Part shown: positions 47,064-55,227 of the stretch, one piece after another | Position numbering within the stretch: position 1 is the stretch's first letter | How the letters are laid out: the number at the start of each line of letters is the position of its first letter | Translations under genes and position numbers: made by a program | NCBI RefSeq assembly: GCF_017255185.1 | Contig: NZ_JAFKCZ010000004.1 | Span: 248,001-312,000, forward strand | Reading direction: 5' to 3' | Origin: Parahaliea mediterranea | Lineage (GTDB): Bacteria; Pseudomonadota; Gammaproteobacteria; Pseudomonadales; Halieaceae | DNA: 64,000 nt | The notes under the pieces: generated by a model | What the model was told of the DNA's origin: nothing | The model's input: only the letters and a program-made list of their open reading frames with translations | The model's database searches: none

Positions 47064-48821
47064 TCAAATGCCGTTCACCAGCAGGGTGTCCCTGGCAACG
47101 CCGAGGTGGCGTTCGGCATCCGCGTCGAGCTGGTAGTCGCGGCTGTCCACGCCGGACACGTAGAGCCAGCGCGCCTGTGCGCTGTCGGCGGTAAAGGTCG
47201 CTTCGACAAAGCCCCGATTGACCAGGTTGGCATAGCGCAGGTCATCGACCAGGTTCACCGCCAGCGGCCCGAACAGGGCCGCGTTGTCGGCGCCGATTAC
47301 CGCCTCCGCGCCGGGGGAACTGACGCTGGGACACGCGAACTCGACCCCCACCACCTCGCCGTCGGCGGCGGTGAGCTGCGAGGCCCAGGCGTTGTGGGTA
47401 TCGCCGGCGAACACCACCAGCCGTGACTGCAGCTGTCGCGCGTGGTTCAGCAGATCGTCGCGCTCAAAGGCGTAGCCATCCCAGGCGTCCGGATTCAGGG
47501 GGATGGCGGAGTCCAGCAGCGCCTGCTCCGCGGCGCTGCGATCCTGTGGCGCCTTGCCCTTGGCGGCCACCGCGGTGAGTGCCGCGGCGGTGGCTTCCTC
47601 CAGGGCACTGTCGCCGCCAATGGAGGTGGCGAGGGCGCGCACCAGGGGTTCCGGCATTGCCTGGCGCGCCATCAGCACCTGTTGCCCCAGTACCTGCCAG
47701 CGCGCGCCGCTGTCGCTGAGCGCGCCCTTGAGCCAATCGAGTTGCTCCCCGCCGAGCAAGGTTCGCGCGCTGTCGGCGACGGCCGCCCGCGCCGCCACCG
47801 GGTCGATCACGCCGCCGTTGGCGAAGGCCGTGTAGTCCACCTGGCGGTCGCGACCGATGTTGCGTGTATCCAGCATCAGCAGGTCCACCAGGTCGCCGTA
47901 GCGGAAACGGCGGTAGATAATCTCCCGCGCATCCGCCGGCGGCCGTACCGGCAGCCACTCGTACCAGGCCTGGATCGCCGCCGCGCGGCGTTCGCCGTAG
48001 CCGCCCTCGCTGTCGGGGCTGTGGTTCTCCGCGCCCTCGCGCCAGGCGTCGTTGGCCACCTCGTGATCGTCCCACACTACGATAAAGGGGTGCCGGGCGT
48101 GGCAGGCCTGCAGGTCGGGGTCGCCGTGGTACTGGGCGTAGCGGGCGCGGTAGTCCGCCAGCGAGACGATCTCGGTTGGCGGCGTCACCACGCGACCGTA
48201 GGCCTCGGCGCGCTCACTGGCGTAGCCATCGGCGCCGTATTCGTAGATGTAGTCGCCCAGGTGCAATACCGCGTCCACCTCGCGTCCGGCAACCTCGCGG
48301 TAGACATTGAAAAAGCCGGCCGGGTAGTTGGAGCAGGACACCACGGCGAAACTGACGCTGGCGAGGGCGCCGGTCGCGGCGGTGCGGGTGCGCCCGACCG
48401 GCGAGCTGTTGTCGCCGCTGCGAAAGCGATAGAAATAGTCGCTGCCGGGATCGAGGCCCACGGCGTCCACCTTGAAGGTGTAGTCCACCGCGCTGGTGGT
48501 TGTGTCCTGTCCGCTGGCCACGACCTGCTCGAAGGCCTCGTCGAGGGCAAGCTCCCAGTCCACCGCCACGGTGCCCTCGCGCTCGGGTGTCACCCGGGTC
48601 CACAGGATGACCCGGTCGTCGAGCGGGTCCCCGGAGGCCACCCCGTGCTCGAAGGTGGCGGGCACGCTGTCGATGGGGGTGTCGCCATCGGCGCGCGAAT
48701 CCGAACTGTCGGAGCAGCCCGCGAGGTTGGCGGACAGCAGGGGCAGCAGGGCGCTGGCGCCAATGCCCTTGATCAGGGCGCGGCGTGTGAGGTGGCTTGG
48801 CGGCTGGGGCATTGGCGGCAT
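47064..48821 (-). CDS. phoD: PhoD-type alkaline phosphatase, Tat-exported
   Basis: PhoD is a Ca/Fe phosphodi- and monoesterase. The 585-residue protein has a Tat signal (Arg13-Arg14 in LTRRALIKGIGA) ending in a lipobox (NLAGC, Cys36). It then has the N-terminal beta domain (FEHGVASGDPLDDRVILWTRVTP) and the metallophosphatase part with CSNYPAGFFN, GDYIYEYG, WDDHEVANDAW and FAGDTHNAW. It is the third alkaline phosphatase within 10 kb. No Pho box was found in its 147-bp upstream gap. Confidence 0.94.
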   Translation of the reverse strand: MPPMPQPPSHLTRRALIKGIGASALLPLLSANLAGCSDSSDSRADGDTPIDSVPATFEHGVASGDPLDDRVILWTRVTPEREGTVAVDWELALDEAFEQVVASGQDTTTSAVDYTFKVDAVGLDPGSDYFYRFRSGDNSSPVGRTRTAATGALASVSFAVVSCSNYPAGFFNVYREVAGREVDAVLHLGDYIYEYGADGYASERAEAYGRVVTPPTEIVSLADYRARYAQYHGDPDLQACHARHPFIVVWDDHEVANDAWREGAENHSPDSEGGYGERRAAAIQAWYEWLPVRPPADAREIIYRRFRYGDLVDLLMLDTRNIGRDRQVDYTAFANGGVIDPVAARAAVADSARTLLGGEQLDWLKGALSDSGARWQVLGQQVLMARQAMPEPLVRALATSIGGDSALEEATAAALTAVAAKGKAPQDRSAAEQALLDSAIPLNPDAWDGYAFERDDLLNHARQLQSRLVVFAGDTHNAWASQLTAADGEVVGVEFACPSVSSPGAEAVIGADNAALFGPLAVNLVDDLRYANLVNRGFVEATFTADSAQARWLYVSGVDSRDYQLDADAERHLGVARDTLLVNGI

Positions 48822-48968
48822 CCTTGTCTGAATTGCATCATGCTAGTCGGGCTGTGTTGCGGTTCCGTGAATGCCGCAACGGCAAAAAAATTCCCGGCTA
48901 TTGTAACTTTTCGGGCCGCCGCGGCGAATCCGTGATTGAACCTGTCGTTTATCCAAGGAGATATCACC

Positions 48969-49628
48969 ATGATTCGCACGCTATTGAGCACCGCCGCCGG
49001 CCTGGCCCTGTCCTCGGCGGCTTGGGCCTGGCCTGGCTTCGACTATGAACTGACCATCACCAATATCACCGCCGGGCAGACCTTTACCCCGCAACTGGTG
49101 GTCACCCACCCCAATGCCGCCCGGGTTTTCAAACTGGGCGAGCCGGCCGGCGCGGCGTTGGAGATACTTGCCGAGGGAGGCGACACCCACCCGCTGGCCA
49201 CTGCCCTGGCACCGGTGGCCACCGATATCACCACCATAGACGGCTTGCTGGGGCCGGGGGAGAGCGCCAGCGTGGTGATCAGTGGCCGCGTTCGCGATGT
49301 CGTCTCGCTGGCGGCGATGCTGATTCCCACCAACGACACCTTCGTGGCCCTCGACGCCGCGCCCTTGCCGCGCTGGGGGCAAACCCTGGAGCGGATGGTT
49401 CCCGCCTACGATGCCGGCACCGAAGCCAACGACCAGGATTGCGCCAGTATTCCCGGGCCGGTATGCGGTGGCGAGGGGCATTCGCCCGGGCCCAATGACG
49501 GAGACGAGGGCTTTGTCCATATCAGCGATGGCTTTCACAGCCTGGGCGAGGGCGACGGTATTCTCGCTCCCGCCCAATACGATTGGCGCAATCCGGTGGC
49601 GCGCATTACAGTGAAACGTATGCGTTAG
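48969..49628 (+). CDS. Secreted spondin-domain protein
   Basis: The 219-residue protein has a signal peptide (MIRTLLSTAAGLALSSAAWA) and a spondin N-terminal (Spond_N) domain: YELTITNITAGQTFTPQLVVTHP, then LGEPAGAALEILAEGGDTHPLA and GPGESASVVI. The start at 48969 has AAGGAG upstream. It is 28 bp upstream of an ECF sigma gene and probably in its operon. Bacterial spondin proteins have no firmly assigned role. Confidence 0.85.
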   Translation: MIRTLLSTAAGLALSSAAWAWPGFDYELTITNITAGQTFTPQLVVTHPNAARVFKLGEPAGAALEILAEGGDTHPLATALAPVATDITTIDGLLGPGESASVVISGRVRDVVSLAAMLIPTNDTFVALDAAPLPRWGQTLERMVPAYDAGTEANDQDCASIPGPVCGGEGHSPGPNDGDEGFVHISDGFHSLGEGDGILAPAQYDWRNPVARITVKRMR

Positions 49629-49656
49629 TGGAGGTCGGGCCCATTGCACCCGCGGC

Positions 49657-50196
49657 ATGCCATCGGATGAGTCGCGCTGGTCACGGTTGATGGCCAGCGC
49701 CCAGCGCGGCGACGAGAGCGATTACCGGCAGTTGCTGGAAGAGCTGTCGCGGGCTATCCATGGCTTTCTGCTCGTCCGCATCGGGGCGACTCACTTTACC
49801 GAAGATTGCGTGCAGGAGTGCCTGGTGGCCATCCACTGCGCGCGGCACAGCTACGATCCCGGCCGGCCCTTCAAGCCCTGGCTGTTTGCGATAGTGCGGC
49901 ACAAGGCCGTCGATGTCCTGCGCCGCCAGGGCAGTTACGAGCGCGCCCGGGCACGGCAGCGCGAGCTGTTGCAGGTGGCCGCGCTCGACGCCGACCCGGG
50001 TGAATACCTCACGGCAGGCGAGGGGCAGTTGCTCGGCAAGCTGGTCACCGGCCAGCGCGAGGCGATCACCCTGACCAAGATCGAGGGTTTGAGCACCGCG
50101 GAAGCGGCGCGGGTGCTGAATATTTCCGAGTCCGCGGTGAAGGTGCGGGTGCACCGGGGATTGGGCCGATTGAAGCAACTGATGGCAATGGAGTGA
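49657..50196 (+). CDS. ECF-type RNA polymerase sigma factor
   Basis: The 179-residue protein has sigma region 2 (FTEDCVQECLVAIHCARHSYDPGRPFKPWLFAIVRHKAVDVLRR, about 50-93) and region 4 (EAITLTKIEGLSTAEAARVLNISESAVKVRVHRGLGRLKQ, about 136-175), with no region 3. Its stop overlaps the start of an NrsF-like anti-sigma gene, the usual sigma/anti-sigma arrangement. The spondin gene just upstream is the most likely target. Confidence 0.93.
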   Translation: MPSDESRWSRLMASAQRGDESDYRQLLEELSRAIHGFLLVRIGATHFTEDCVQECLVAIHCARHSYDPGRPFKPWLFAIVRHKAVDVLRRQGSYERARARQRELLQVAALDADPGEYLTAGEGQLLGKLVTGQREAITLTKIEGLSTAEAARVLNISESAVKVRVHRGLGRLKQLMAME

Positions 50197-50891
50197 TGGT
50201 GACCACCGAACTGTTGATTCGCGACCTGAGCCGTGACCTCGCGCCGGTCAGGCCGCGGCGTGCGCCCGGTGTCCTGGCCCTGGTCTGGTTGGTAGTGGCC
50301 CTGCTCGCCGTGGCCGCCGCGACCAGTTTTACCGGCCCCTGGCGCCCGGGCGTTCTCGCGCAGCTGGGCGCGGCGCCGCGCTTCGCCCTCGAGGTCGCGC
50401 TGGGACTGCTGTCTGTGTCGGGACTGTCGGTGTACCTGTTTCGTCTTGCGATACCCGGCAGGGCGAGCCGGCGAGGCGCGGTGGCGGTCACCGCGGTGTT
50501 CGCCATGTGGTTGTGGGTGTTGCTGTGGAACGCGCTGGCGCCGCCCCTGGCGCCATCGATGCTCGGCAAGCGGCCCCACTGCGCGGTGGAAGTGGTCCTG
50601 TTTGCCCTGTTGCCGGCCTTGTGCGGCGCTTGGTTGCTGTTGCGGCGCTATCCCCTGCGGCCGGTTGCCACCCTGTCCGGTATTGTGTTGGCGTCCGCCC
50701 TGCTGCCGGCCCTGCTGATGCAACTCGCCTGCATGTACGACCCCGTCCACGGAGCCCTGTTCCACTGGCTGCCGGCGGTGATACTGTCGCTGTCGGCCGG
50801 CGCCCTTCTCTACGGGCTGCGGCGGCGCCTGTGGGGCTTCATGGACAATCGCCGGGAGATCCCGGACCGGTTTCGCTCCCCCCCACACTGA
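50193..50891 (+). CDS. NrsF-like (DUF1109) anti-sigma factor, integral membrane
   Basis: The 232-residue protein begins in a 4-bp overlap with the sigma gene and has about six membrane helices (near 26-44, 62-82, 92-112, 125-145, 155-175, 188-206). The final conserved stretch ACMYDPVHGALFHWLP fits the DUF1109/NrsF family, known in Caulobacter as the SigF anti-sigma. Cysteines at HCAVE, LCGAW and ACMYD could be redox or metal sensors. Confidence 0.85.
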   Translation: MMVTTELLIRDLSRDLAPVRPRRAPGVLALVWLVVALLAVAAATSFTGPWRPGVLAQLGAAPRFALEVALGLLSVSGLSVYLFRLAIPGRASRRGAVAVTAVFAMWLWVLLWNALAPPLAPSMLGKRPHCAVEVVLFALLPALCGAWLLLRRYPLRPVATLSGIVLASALLPALLMQLACMYDPVHGALFHWLPAVILSLSAGALLYGLRRRLWGFMDNRREIPDRFRSPPH

Positions 50892-50960
50892 AATCGCCAT
50901 CGCGGCACCGCGCCTTGCGACGAACCGTGCCCCGCCTGGGATGAACGGGTGGATGGCGGT

Positions 50961-51001
50961 TTGCAGCGCTCGCGACAGGTGTTATAGTTACATATAACAC
51001 C
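50961..51001 (+). promoter_or_regulatory. Promoter with overlapping YtrA-type palindromic operator
   Basis: TTGCAG (50961-50966) and TATAGT (50983-50988), 16 bp apart, form a sigma-70-like promoter. Over its -10 lies a perfect 9-bp inverted repeat, GGTGTTATA (50978-50986) and TATAACACC (50993-51001), with a 6-nt centre. This equals GGTG-N16-CACC, the pattern I recall for YtrA-subfamily GntR repressors; such a repressor is encoded in the operon downstream. Autoregulation is therefore likely. Confidence 0.7.
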
Positions 51002-51022
51002 ATAGCATTGAGGCGCCTGATA

Positions 51023-51232
51023 ATGTATCTTCATACCGACAAGCCGGCCCTGCGCCGGCCGGGCAATGCCCTGCTGACGGGCGGCCTGCTGTTTCTCGCC
51101 AGTAGTTTGATCAGTGTCGCCGGCGGCGGCATGGCGGCGCTGACGACATTCGCGGTGTTGGGCGCCACAGTGGCGCTGCTCCGGCCTGACGGGCGCGGAA
51201 GCCGCCGCGGCACCGATATTGTTCCGGGATAG
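51023..51232 (+). CDS. Small membrane protein of unknown function
   Basis: The 69-residue protein starts MYLHTDKPALRRPGNALL after GAGGCG and has two closely spaced hydrophobic stretches (about 20-35 and 40-57). It is the first gene after the operator-controlled promoter and 13 bp ahead of the GIN-domain gene. No known family is recognised; position suggests a part of, or a modulator of, the ABC system downstream. Confidence 0.6.
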   Translation: MYLHTDKPALRRPGNALLTGGLLFLASSLISVAGGGMAALTTFAVLGATVALLRPDGRGSRRGTDIVPG

Positions 51233-51245
51233 TGAGGAACCCGAT

Positions 51246-52052
51246 ATGTGGAAAACACTCTGTTTCGCTTTCCTGTCCGCCCTGGCCGCGCCATTGATGG
51301 CGGAGACCCAGCGGGTGGAGGGCTTGGAGTTCGACGCCGTGCTGGTCTATGGCGACGTGGAGGTGGAGATCAGCCAGGGTGACAGCCGGGAGCTGTTGAT
51401 ACGCGGCGACCGCGACGACCTGGACAAACGGCCCTTTCTGGTTGAGGACGGCTCCCTGGTCCTCGGGTTCAGCCGCGACCACCGCCGAGAGAATTTCTCC
51501 GGCGTGAAATTCCGCCTGGTGACGCCGACACTCGACCACCTGGAACTCAAGGGCTCCGGCGATGTGTACGTGACGCCCCTGCGCATCGACGATCTTTTTG
51601 TGTCGGTGGGCGGCAGCGGCCGGGTGCGCCTGTTCGAGTTGCGCGGCGACGACCTGACCCTGCAGATGAGTGGCAGCGGGGCAATCCAGGCCGCCGAACT
51701 CGATGTGCGGGACCTGACCATCAGTCTCTCCGGCTCGGGTGATGTGCAACTGGGTGCACTGGCGGCTGAGGCCGTCGAGGTGTCGCTGCGCGGCTCCGGC
51801 GATGTGTCCCTGGCGGATGGCGGCGCAATCCGCGACCTGGAGGCCAACATCGTCGGTTCGGGGGATATCGACCTGCGCGGCCTGGATACCGTGAGCGCCG
51901 AGATCAATATTGTCGGCTCCGGCGATGCGCGCATCGGCGAGGTGGAGGAGCTGGAAGTCAATATCCTCGGCAGTGGCGACGTGGTTTTCCGTGGCAATCC
52001 CGAGATAGAACAGACCGTGCTCGGTTCGGGCGACTTGCGGAACGAGCGCTGA
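51246..52052 (+). CDS. Exported GIN-domain (DUF2807) beta-helix protein
   Basis: The 268-residue protein has a signal peptide (MWKTLCFAFLSALAAPLMAE) and a head-GIN domain. About nine repeated rungs with GSGD or GSGR/A cores follow (e.g. KGSGDVYV, SGSGDVQL, RGSGDVSL, VGSGDIDL), one every 18-24 residues, forming a right-handed beta-helix or adhesin-like stack. DUF2807 proteins are often in YtrA/ABC operons. It is likely periplasmic or outer-surface; its ligand is unknown. Confidence 0.88.
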   Translation: MWKTLCFAFLSALAAPLMAETQRVEGLEFDAVLVYGDVEVEISQGDSRELLIRGDRDDLDKRPFLVEDGSLVLGFSRDHRRENFSGVKFRLVTPTLDHLELKGSGDVYVTPLRIDDLFVSVGGSGRVRLFELRGDDLTLQMSGSGAIQAAELDVRDLTISLSGSGDVQLGALAAEAVEVSLRGSGDVSLADGGAIRDLEANIVGSGDIDLRGLDTVSAEINIVGSGDARIGEVEELEVNILGSGDVVFRGNPEIEQTVLGSGDLRNER

Positions 52053-52072
52053 AACCGCGCCGGGAGTGGATC

Positions 52073-52444
52073 GTGTCAGTGGAATGGAACGACAAACAAC
52101 CGATTTACCGACAGCTGAGAGACAGGGTTGTGGAGCGCATTATGGATGGGAGTTTCGCCGAGGGCGAGGCGGTGCCCTCGGTTCGACAGGTGGCCGCCGA
52201 TTTCCAGATCAATCACCTCACCGTGGGCAAGGCCTATCAGGAACTGGTGGACGCCGGCCTGCTGGAAAAGCGCCGCGGCCTGGGCATGTTCGTCACCGAT
52301 GGCGCGCGCAGGGCCCTCACTACCGGCGAGCAGGAACGCTTCCTGGAAGAGGAGGTGCCTGCCTTCGCCGAGCGGGTGCGGGTACTGGGTCTGGATATGG
52401 GGAATGTCGTGAAACAGCTGCTCGACAATGGGGGTGGACAATGA
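52073..52444 (+). CDS. GntR family repressor, YtrA subfamily
   Basis: The 123-residue protein has a GntR winged helix at about 9-72 (QPIYRQLRDRVVERIMDGSFAEGEAVPSVRQVAADFQINHLTVGKAYQELVDAGLLEKRRGLGMFV) and only a short C-terminal helix pair, which defines the YtrA subfamily. The start is GTG 52073 after GGGAG. Its stop overlaps the ATPase start (ATGA). A matching palindrome lies over the operon promoter at 50978-51001. Confidence 0.92.
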   Translation: MSVEWNDKQPIYRQLRDRVVERIMDGSFAEGEAVPSVRQVAADFQINHLTVGKAYQELVDAGLLEKRRGLGMFVTDGARRALTTGEQERFLEEEVPAFAERVRVLGLDMGNVVKQLLDNGGGQ

Positions 52445-53304
52445 GTCAGGTGATCGAGGCGAGAGACCTCAGCCGCCGTTTCGACCAGGTGCAGGCCGTG
52501 GACAAGGTGGACCTCAGCCTGTCGGCGGGGTCGGTGCTGGGTTTGATCGGTCCCAATGGCGCCGGCAAGACCACGCTGCTGCGCGCCCTGTTGGGCTTGA
52601 CCGATTGTGACGGCGAGGTGTCGGTACTGGGGATCGACCCGCGCCGCGACCATGCCCGGCTCATGCAGCAGGTGTGCTTTATCGCCGATACCGCGGTGCT
52701 GCCCCGCTGGATGACGGTACGGCAATTGCTGGACTACGTATCCGGCATCCACCCGCGTTTTCAACGGCGCCAGGCCGAGCAGTTCCTGGCCACCACAGAG
52801 GTGGGGGCCAAGCGCAAGGTGAGGGAGCTGTCCAAGGGCATGACCGTGCAGCTGCACCTGGCCCTGGTGATGGCCGTCGATGCGAAGGTGTTGATCCTGG
52901 ACGAGCCGACCCTCGGTCTCGACCTGTTGTTCCGCAAGCGCTTCTACGAGCAACTGCTCAACGACTATTTCGACGACGAGCGCACCATCATTATCTCCAC
53001 TCACCAGGTGGAGGAGGTGCAGCATATCCTGACCGAGGTGGTGTTCATGGATCGCGGACGGCTGATCATGCACAAGCCGATGTCCAGCTTTGACGAAGAA
53101 TTCGCGGAGTTGCATGTAGTGGGCGAGGCCACGGCCCGCGCCGAGGCCATCCCGCACATTGGCTCCCGCACCATTCTCGGCGGCAAGGCCATTCTCTACG
53201 AGGGGGTGGACCGTTCGTTGCTGGAGTCACTGGGGGAAGTGAGGACGCCCTCGGTGTCCGACCTGTTCGTCGCCAAAATTGAGGGGGCGCAAAACCATGT
53301 CTGA
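52441..53304 (+). CDS. ABC transporter ATP-binding protein (YtrB-like)
   Basis: The 287-residue ATPase has Walker A GPNGAGKTT (37-45), Walker B LILDEP (151-156), a signature loop ELSKGM (129-134) in place of LSGGQ, and the switch His188 (STHQ). The C-terminal extension (about 215-287) is typical of ATPases that pair with ABC-2-type permeases. It overlaps the repressor gene by 4 bp and the permease gene by 8 bp. Confidence 0.93.
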   Translation: MSQVIEARDLSRRFDQVQAVDKVDLSLSAGSVLGLIGPNGAGKTTLLRALLGLTDCDGEVSVLGIDPRRDHARLMQQVCFIADTAVLPRWMTVRQLLDYVSGIHPRFQRRQAEQFLATTEVGAKRKVRELSKGMTVQLHLALVMAVDAKVLILDEPTLGLDLLFRKRFYEQLLNDYFDDERTIIISTHQVEEVQHILTEVVFMDRGRLIMHKPMSSFDEEFAELHVVGEATARAEAIPHIGSRTILGGKAILYEGVDRSLLESLGEVRTPSVSDLFVAKIEGAQNHV

Positions 53305-54364
53305 ATCACCCTTCTCGCGCTGGTTCACGCTACTGCAGCGGGAACTACAGGAATACCGTGTGTCGCTGTTGTGGACCCCCCTGGTCACCGCGCTGTTGCT
53401 GGTCGCGGTAATGCTGGTCAGCGCCGTGGTGGCCAACCGCATCGCCGCGGTCGGGCAGGCCTTTATCGAGGTGGTGACCCAGGACGAGGCGGTGTCGGGG
53501 ATGAATATCACCATCCAGATCGATGACGAGCCAAATGGGGGAGAGGCCGACTACCGTATCGAAACCGAGACGTCGCCGGTGGCGGAGGGTGAATGGAACT
53601 TCTCCCGCGAATGGTCCTTCAAGCCGCGCGGCGGCGCCGACCAGCCGCCGTCGGGCGAGGCGCCCTCGGATGTGGTTACCGCCGAACGCCTGGCGCCCTT
53701 CAACGCGCTGCTCGCAGTGGTGAGTGTCCTGATGAGCCTGGTACTGGTGGTGGTGACCGTGAACTACCTGCTGGGTTGTCTGTACGACGACCGCCGGGAC
53801 CGCTCCATCCTGTTCTGGAAATCCATGCCGGTGTCGGAATGGGAGGTGGTGCTGTCCAAGCTCATCGTGGCCCTGGTGGTGGCGCCGCTGGTGTTTCTGG
53901 CCGCGACTGTGTTGATACAGCTGGCCTCCACCCTGGTGGCCATGCTGGTGGTGTGGCGCATGGACAAGGACCCCTTTGAGCTGGTGCTGGGTAATTTGCA
54001 GTTCGGCCAGTTGCTGATGCAGCAGGTGGGGAGCTGGCTGGTCACCGCGCTGTGGGTGGCCCCGGTCTACGCCTGGTTACTGGTGGCATCCGCGGCGGCC
54101 CGGCGCTCGCCCTTCCTGGCCGCGGTGGTGCCGGTGGTCGTGCTGGTGCTGCTGGAGGAGCTGCTGTTTGGCAGCGACTACCTGCGTTCGGCCATCGGCA
54201 ACCATATCCCGCATCAGGTGGGCGGCGGTACCTCCGCCGGTTTCAGCCTGCTTGGCCCCGAGTGGTCCGCCTTGAGCCTGCTCAGCCTGGCCGGTGGTCT
54301 CGCCGTCGCCGTGGCCCTGGTCGCCGGTGCCGTGTGGCTGCGGCGGCACCGCTGGGAGATCTGA
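53297..54364 (+). CDS. ABC-2-type transporter permease
   Basis: The 355-residue protein starts at ATG 53297 inside the end of the ATPase gene. It has an N-terminal helix (about 23-50), a periplasmic loop to about residue 130, and about five further helices. The cytoplasmic segment CLYDDRRDRSILFWKSMPVSEWEVVLSKL is characteristic of this permease group. The exported substrate is unknown. It ends the operon that began at 51023. Confidence 0.88.
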   Translation: MSESPFSRWFTLLQRELQEYRVSLLWTPLVTALLLVAVMLVSAVVANRIAAVGQAFIEVVTQDEAVSGMNITIQIDDEPNGGEADYRIETETSPVAEGEWNFSREWSFKPRGGADQPPSGEAPSDVVTAERLAPFNALLAVVSVLMSLVLVVVTVNYLLGCLYDDRRDRSILFWKSMPVSEWEVVLSKLIVALVVAPLVFLAATVLIQLASTLVAMLVVWRMDKDPFELVLGNLQFGQLLMQQVGSWLVTALWVAPVYAWLLVASAAARRSPFLAAVVPVVVLVLLEELLFGSDYLRSAIGNHIPHQVGGGTSAGFSLLGPEWSALSLLSLAGGLAVAVALVAGAVWLRRHRWEI

Positions 54365-54678
54365 CGGCGCGTCAAGCGCGCCGCGTATTCAAGCCCTGGT
54401 GGAGTTCTGCCTCCACCCACACTCCAGCCCGCACTGCCGCCCCTTTCAGGCCTGAAAGGGGCCCGAGCCATCCCGGCCGGATTCCCGCTCCTTCCCTTGC
54501 AATCCGCACTTGTCGATAAGCCGCGCCTGTTGCCGATCCCCGCAGGGGGTAATCCTGGCACGTAGAGACAAGGGGTGTGAGTTTAAACACCTGTATAGTC
54601 GTTTCAGTTCCGCCTGTCTCCGCTGCTGGAGACGCGGGACCGGTTTACTTGCCTGGGTGAAAATAGTGAGAAACGAGC
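54365..54678. other. 314-bp non-coding gap with three inverted repeats
   Basis: After the permease stop come a stem-loop (GGCGCG/CGCGCC, 54366-54382), a second stem-loop (GGTGGAG/CTCCACC, 54398-54417), and a perfect 24-bp palindrome centred on AGGCCT (54439-54462). None is followed by a T tract. They may together end the ABC operon, or the palindrome may be an operator. The gap marks the border between GC-rich DNA and the lower-GC segment to the right. No gene is seen. Confidence 0.45.
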
Positions 54679-55050
54679 ATGGCTGAACAACGATCTGTTG
54701 AGGATATCATTGAGTTGTACGTAAGAGGGACCTACGAGGGCTGCGCCGAAGATCTGTGTCGCTGTTTTCACGATAGCGCGGTGATGAATGGCTACCTTGT
54801 GGGTGAACTCATGATGACCTCGCCAAGGCCCTTCATTGAAGAAGTGAGTAATTTCCCCGTCAAGAATTCCGGCTGTGAATACAGGCATGAAATTCTTCAT
54901 ACCCACATCGAGGGCAACGTCGCGGCGGTGACGCTGCGGGAGTCCGGGTATCCGGGGGGAATGTGCTTCACCAATCTCTTCCACCTCATCGACGATGGCT
55001 CCGGATGGAAAATCATCAGCAAGACATTTACCGGAGGTTATGAGCCCTAG
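54679..55050 (+). CDS. NTF2-like / putative lumazine-binding family protein
   Basis: The 123-residue cytoplasmic protein has the cone-shaped NTF2 fold pattern: VEDIIELYVRGTYEGCAEDLCRCFHDSAVMNGYLVGEL, then an alternating beta pattern ending FTNLFHLIDDGSGWKIISKTFTGGYE. The nearest family by eye is Lumazine_bd_2 (PF12893). Such proteins act as small-molecule isomerases, hydrolases or binding partners. It precedes the TonB receptor by 177 bp. Confidence 0.75.
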   Translation: MAEQRSVEDIIELYVRGTYEGCAEDLCRCFHDSAVMNGYLVGELMMTSPRPFIEEVSNFPVKNSGCEYRHEILHTHIEGNVAAVTLRESGYPGGMCFTNLFHLIDDGSGWKIISKTFTGGYEP

Positions 55051-55110
55051 GGGTGTCAAAGAAAACCTAACGACGGGGCCGGATTCGTCGAAATACAAAC
55101 AATGGATGTG

Positions 55111-55134
55111 AGCTGTTCGCCGTGTCGAACAGCT
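55111..55134. promoter_or_regulatory. Perfect inverted repeat upstream of the TonB receptor
   Basis: AGCTGTTCG (55111-55119) and CGAACAGCT (55126-55134) are a perfect 9-bp inverted repeat with a 6-nt centre, about 95 bp before the receptor start. It may be a regulator operator or an mRNA hairpin ending the upstream transcript; it lacks a T tract. Confidence 0.4.
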
Positions 55135-55227
55135 GAACCGGGCCGGCCGCGGGCGTGCCGACGAAGCGTGCGATGCCAAACAGGCGCCTTCGCTTGCGCC
55201 GCCTGGATCCTATGTGAGGAACGTGGA

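Noticed and set aside
48822-48968. Pho box upstream of phoD
   Set aside because: Only a single CTGTC heptamer-like match was found, on the strand and position serving the spondin gene, with no second repeat at 11 or 22 bp.
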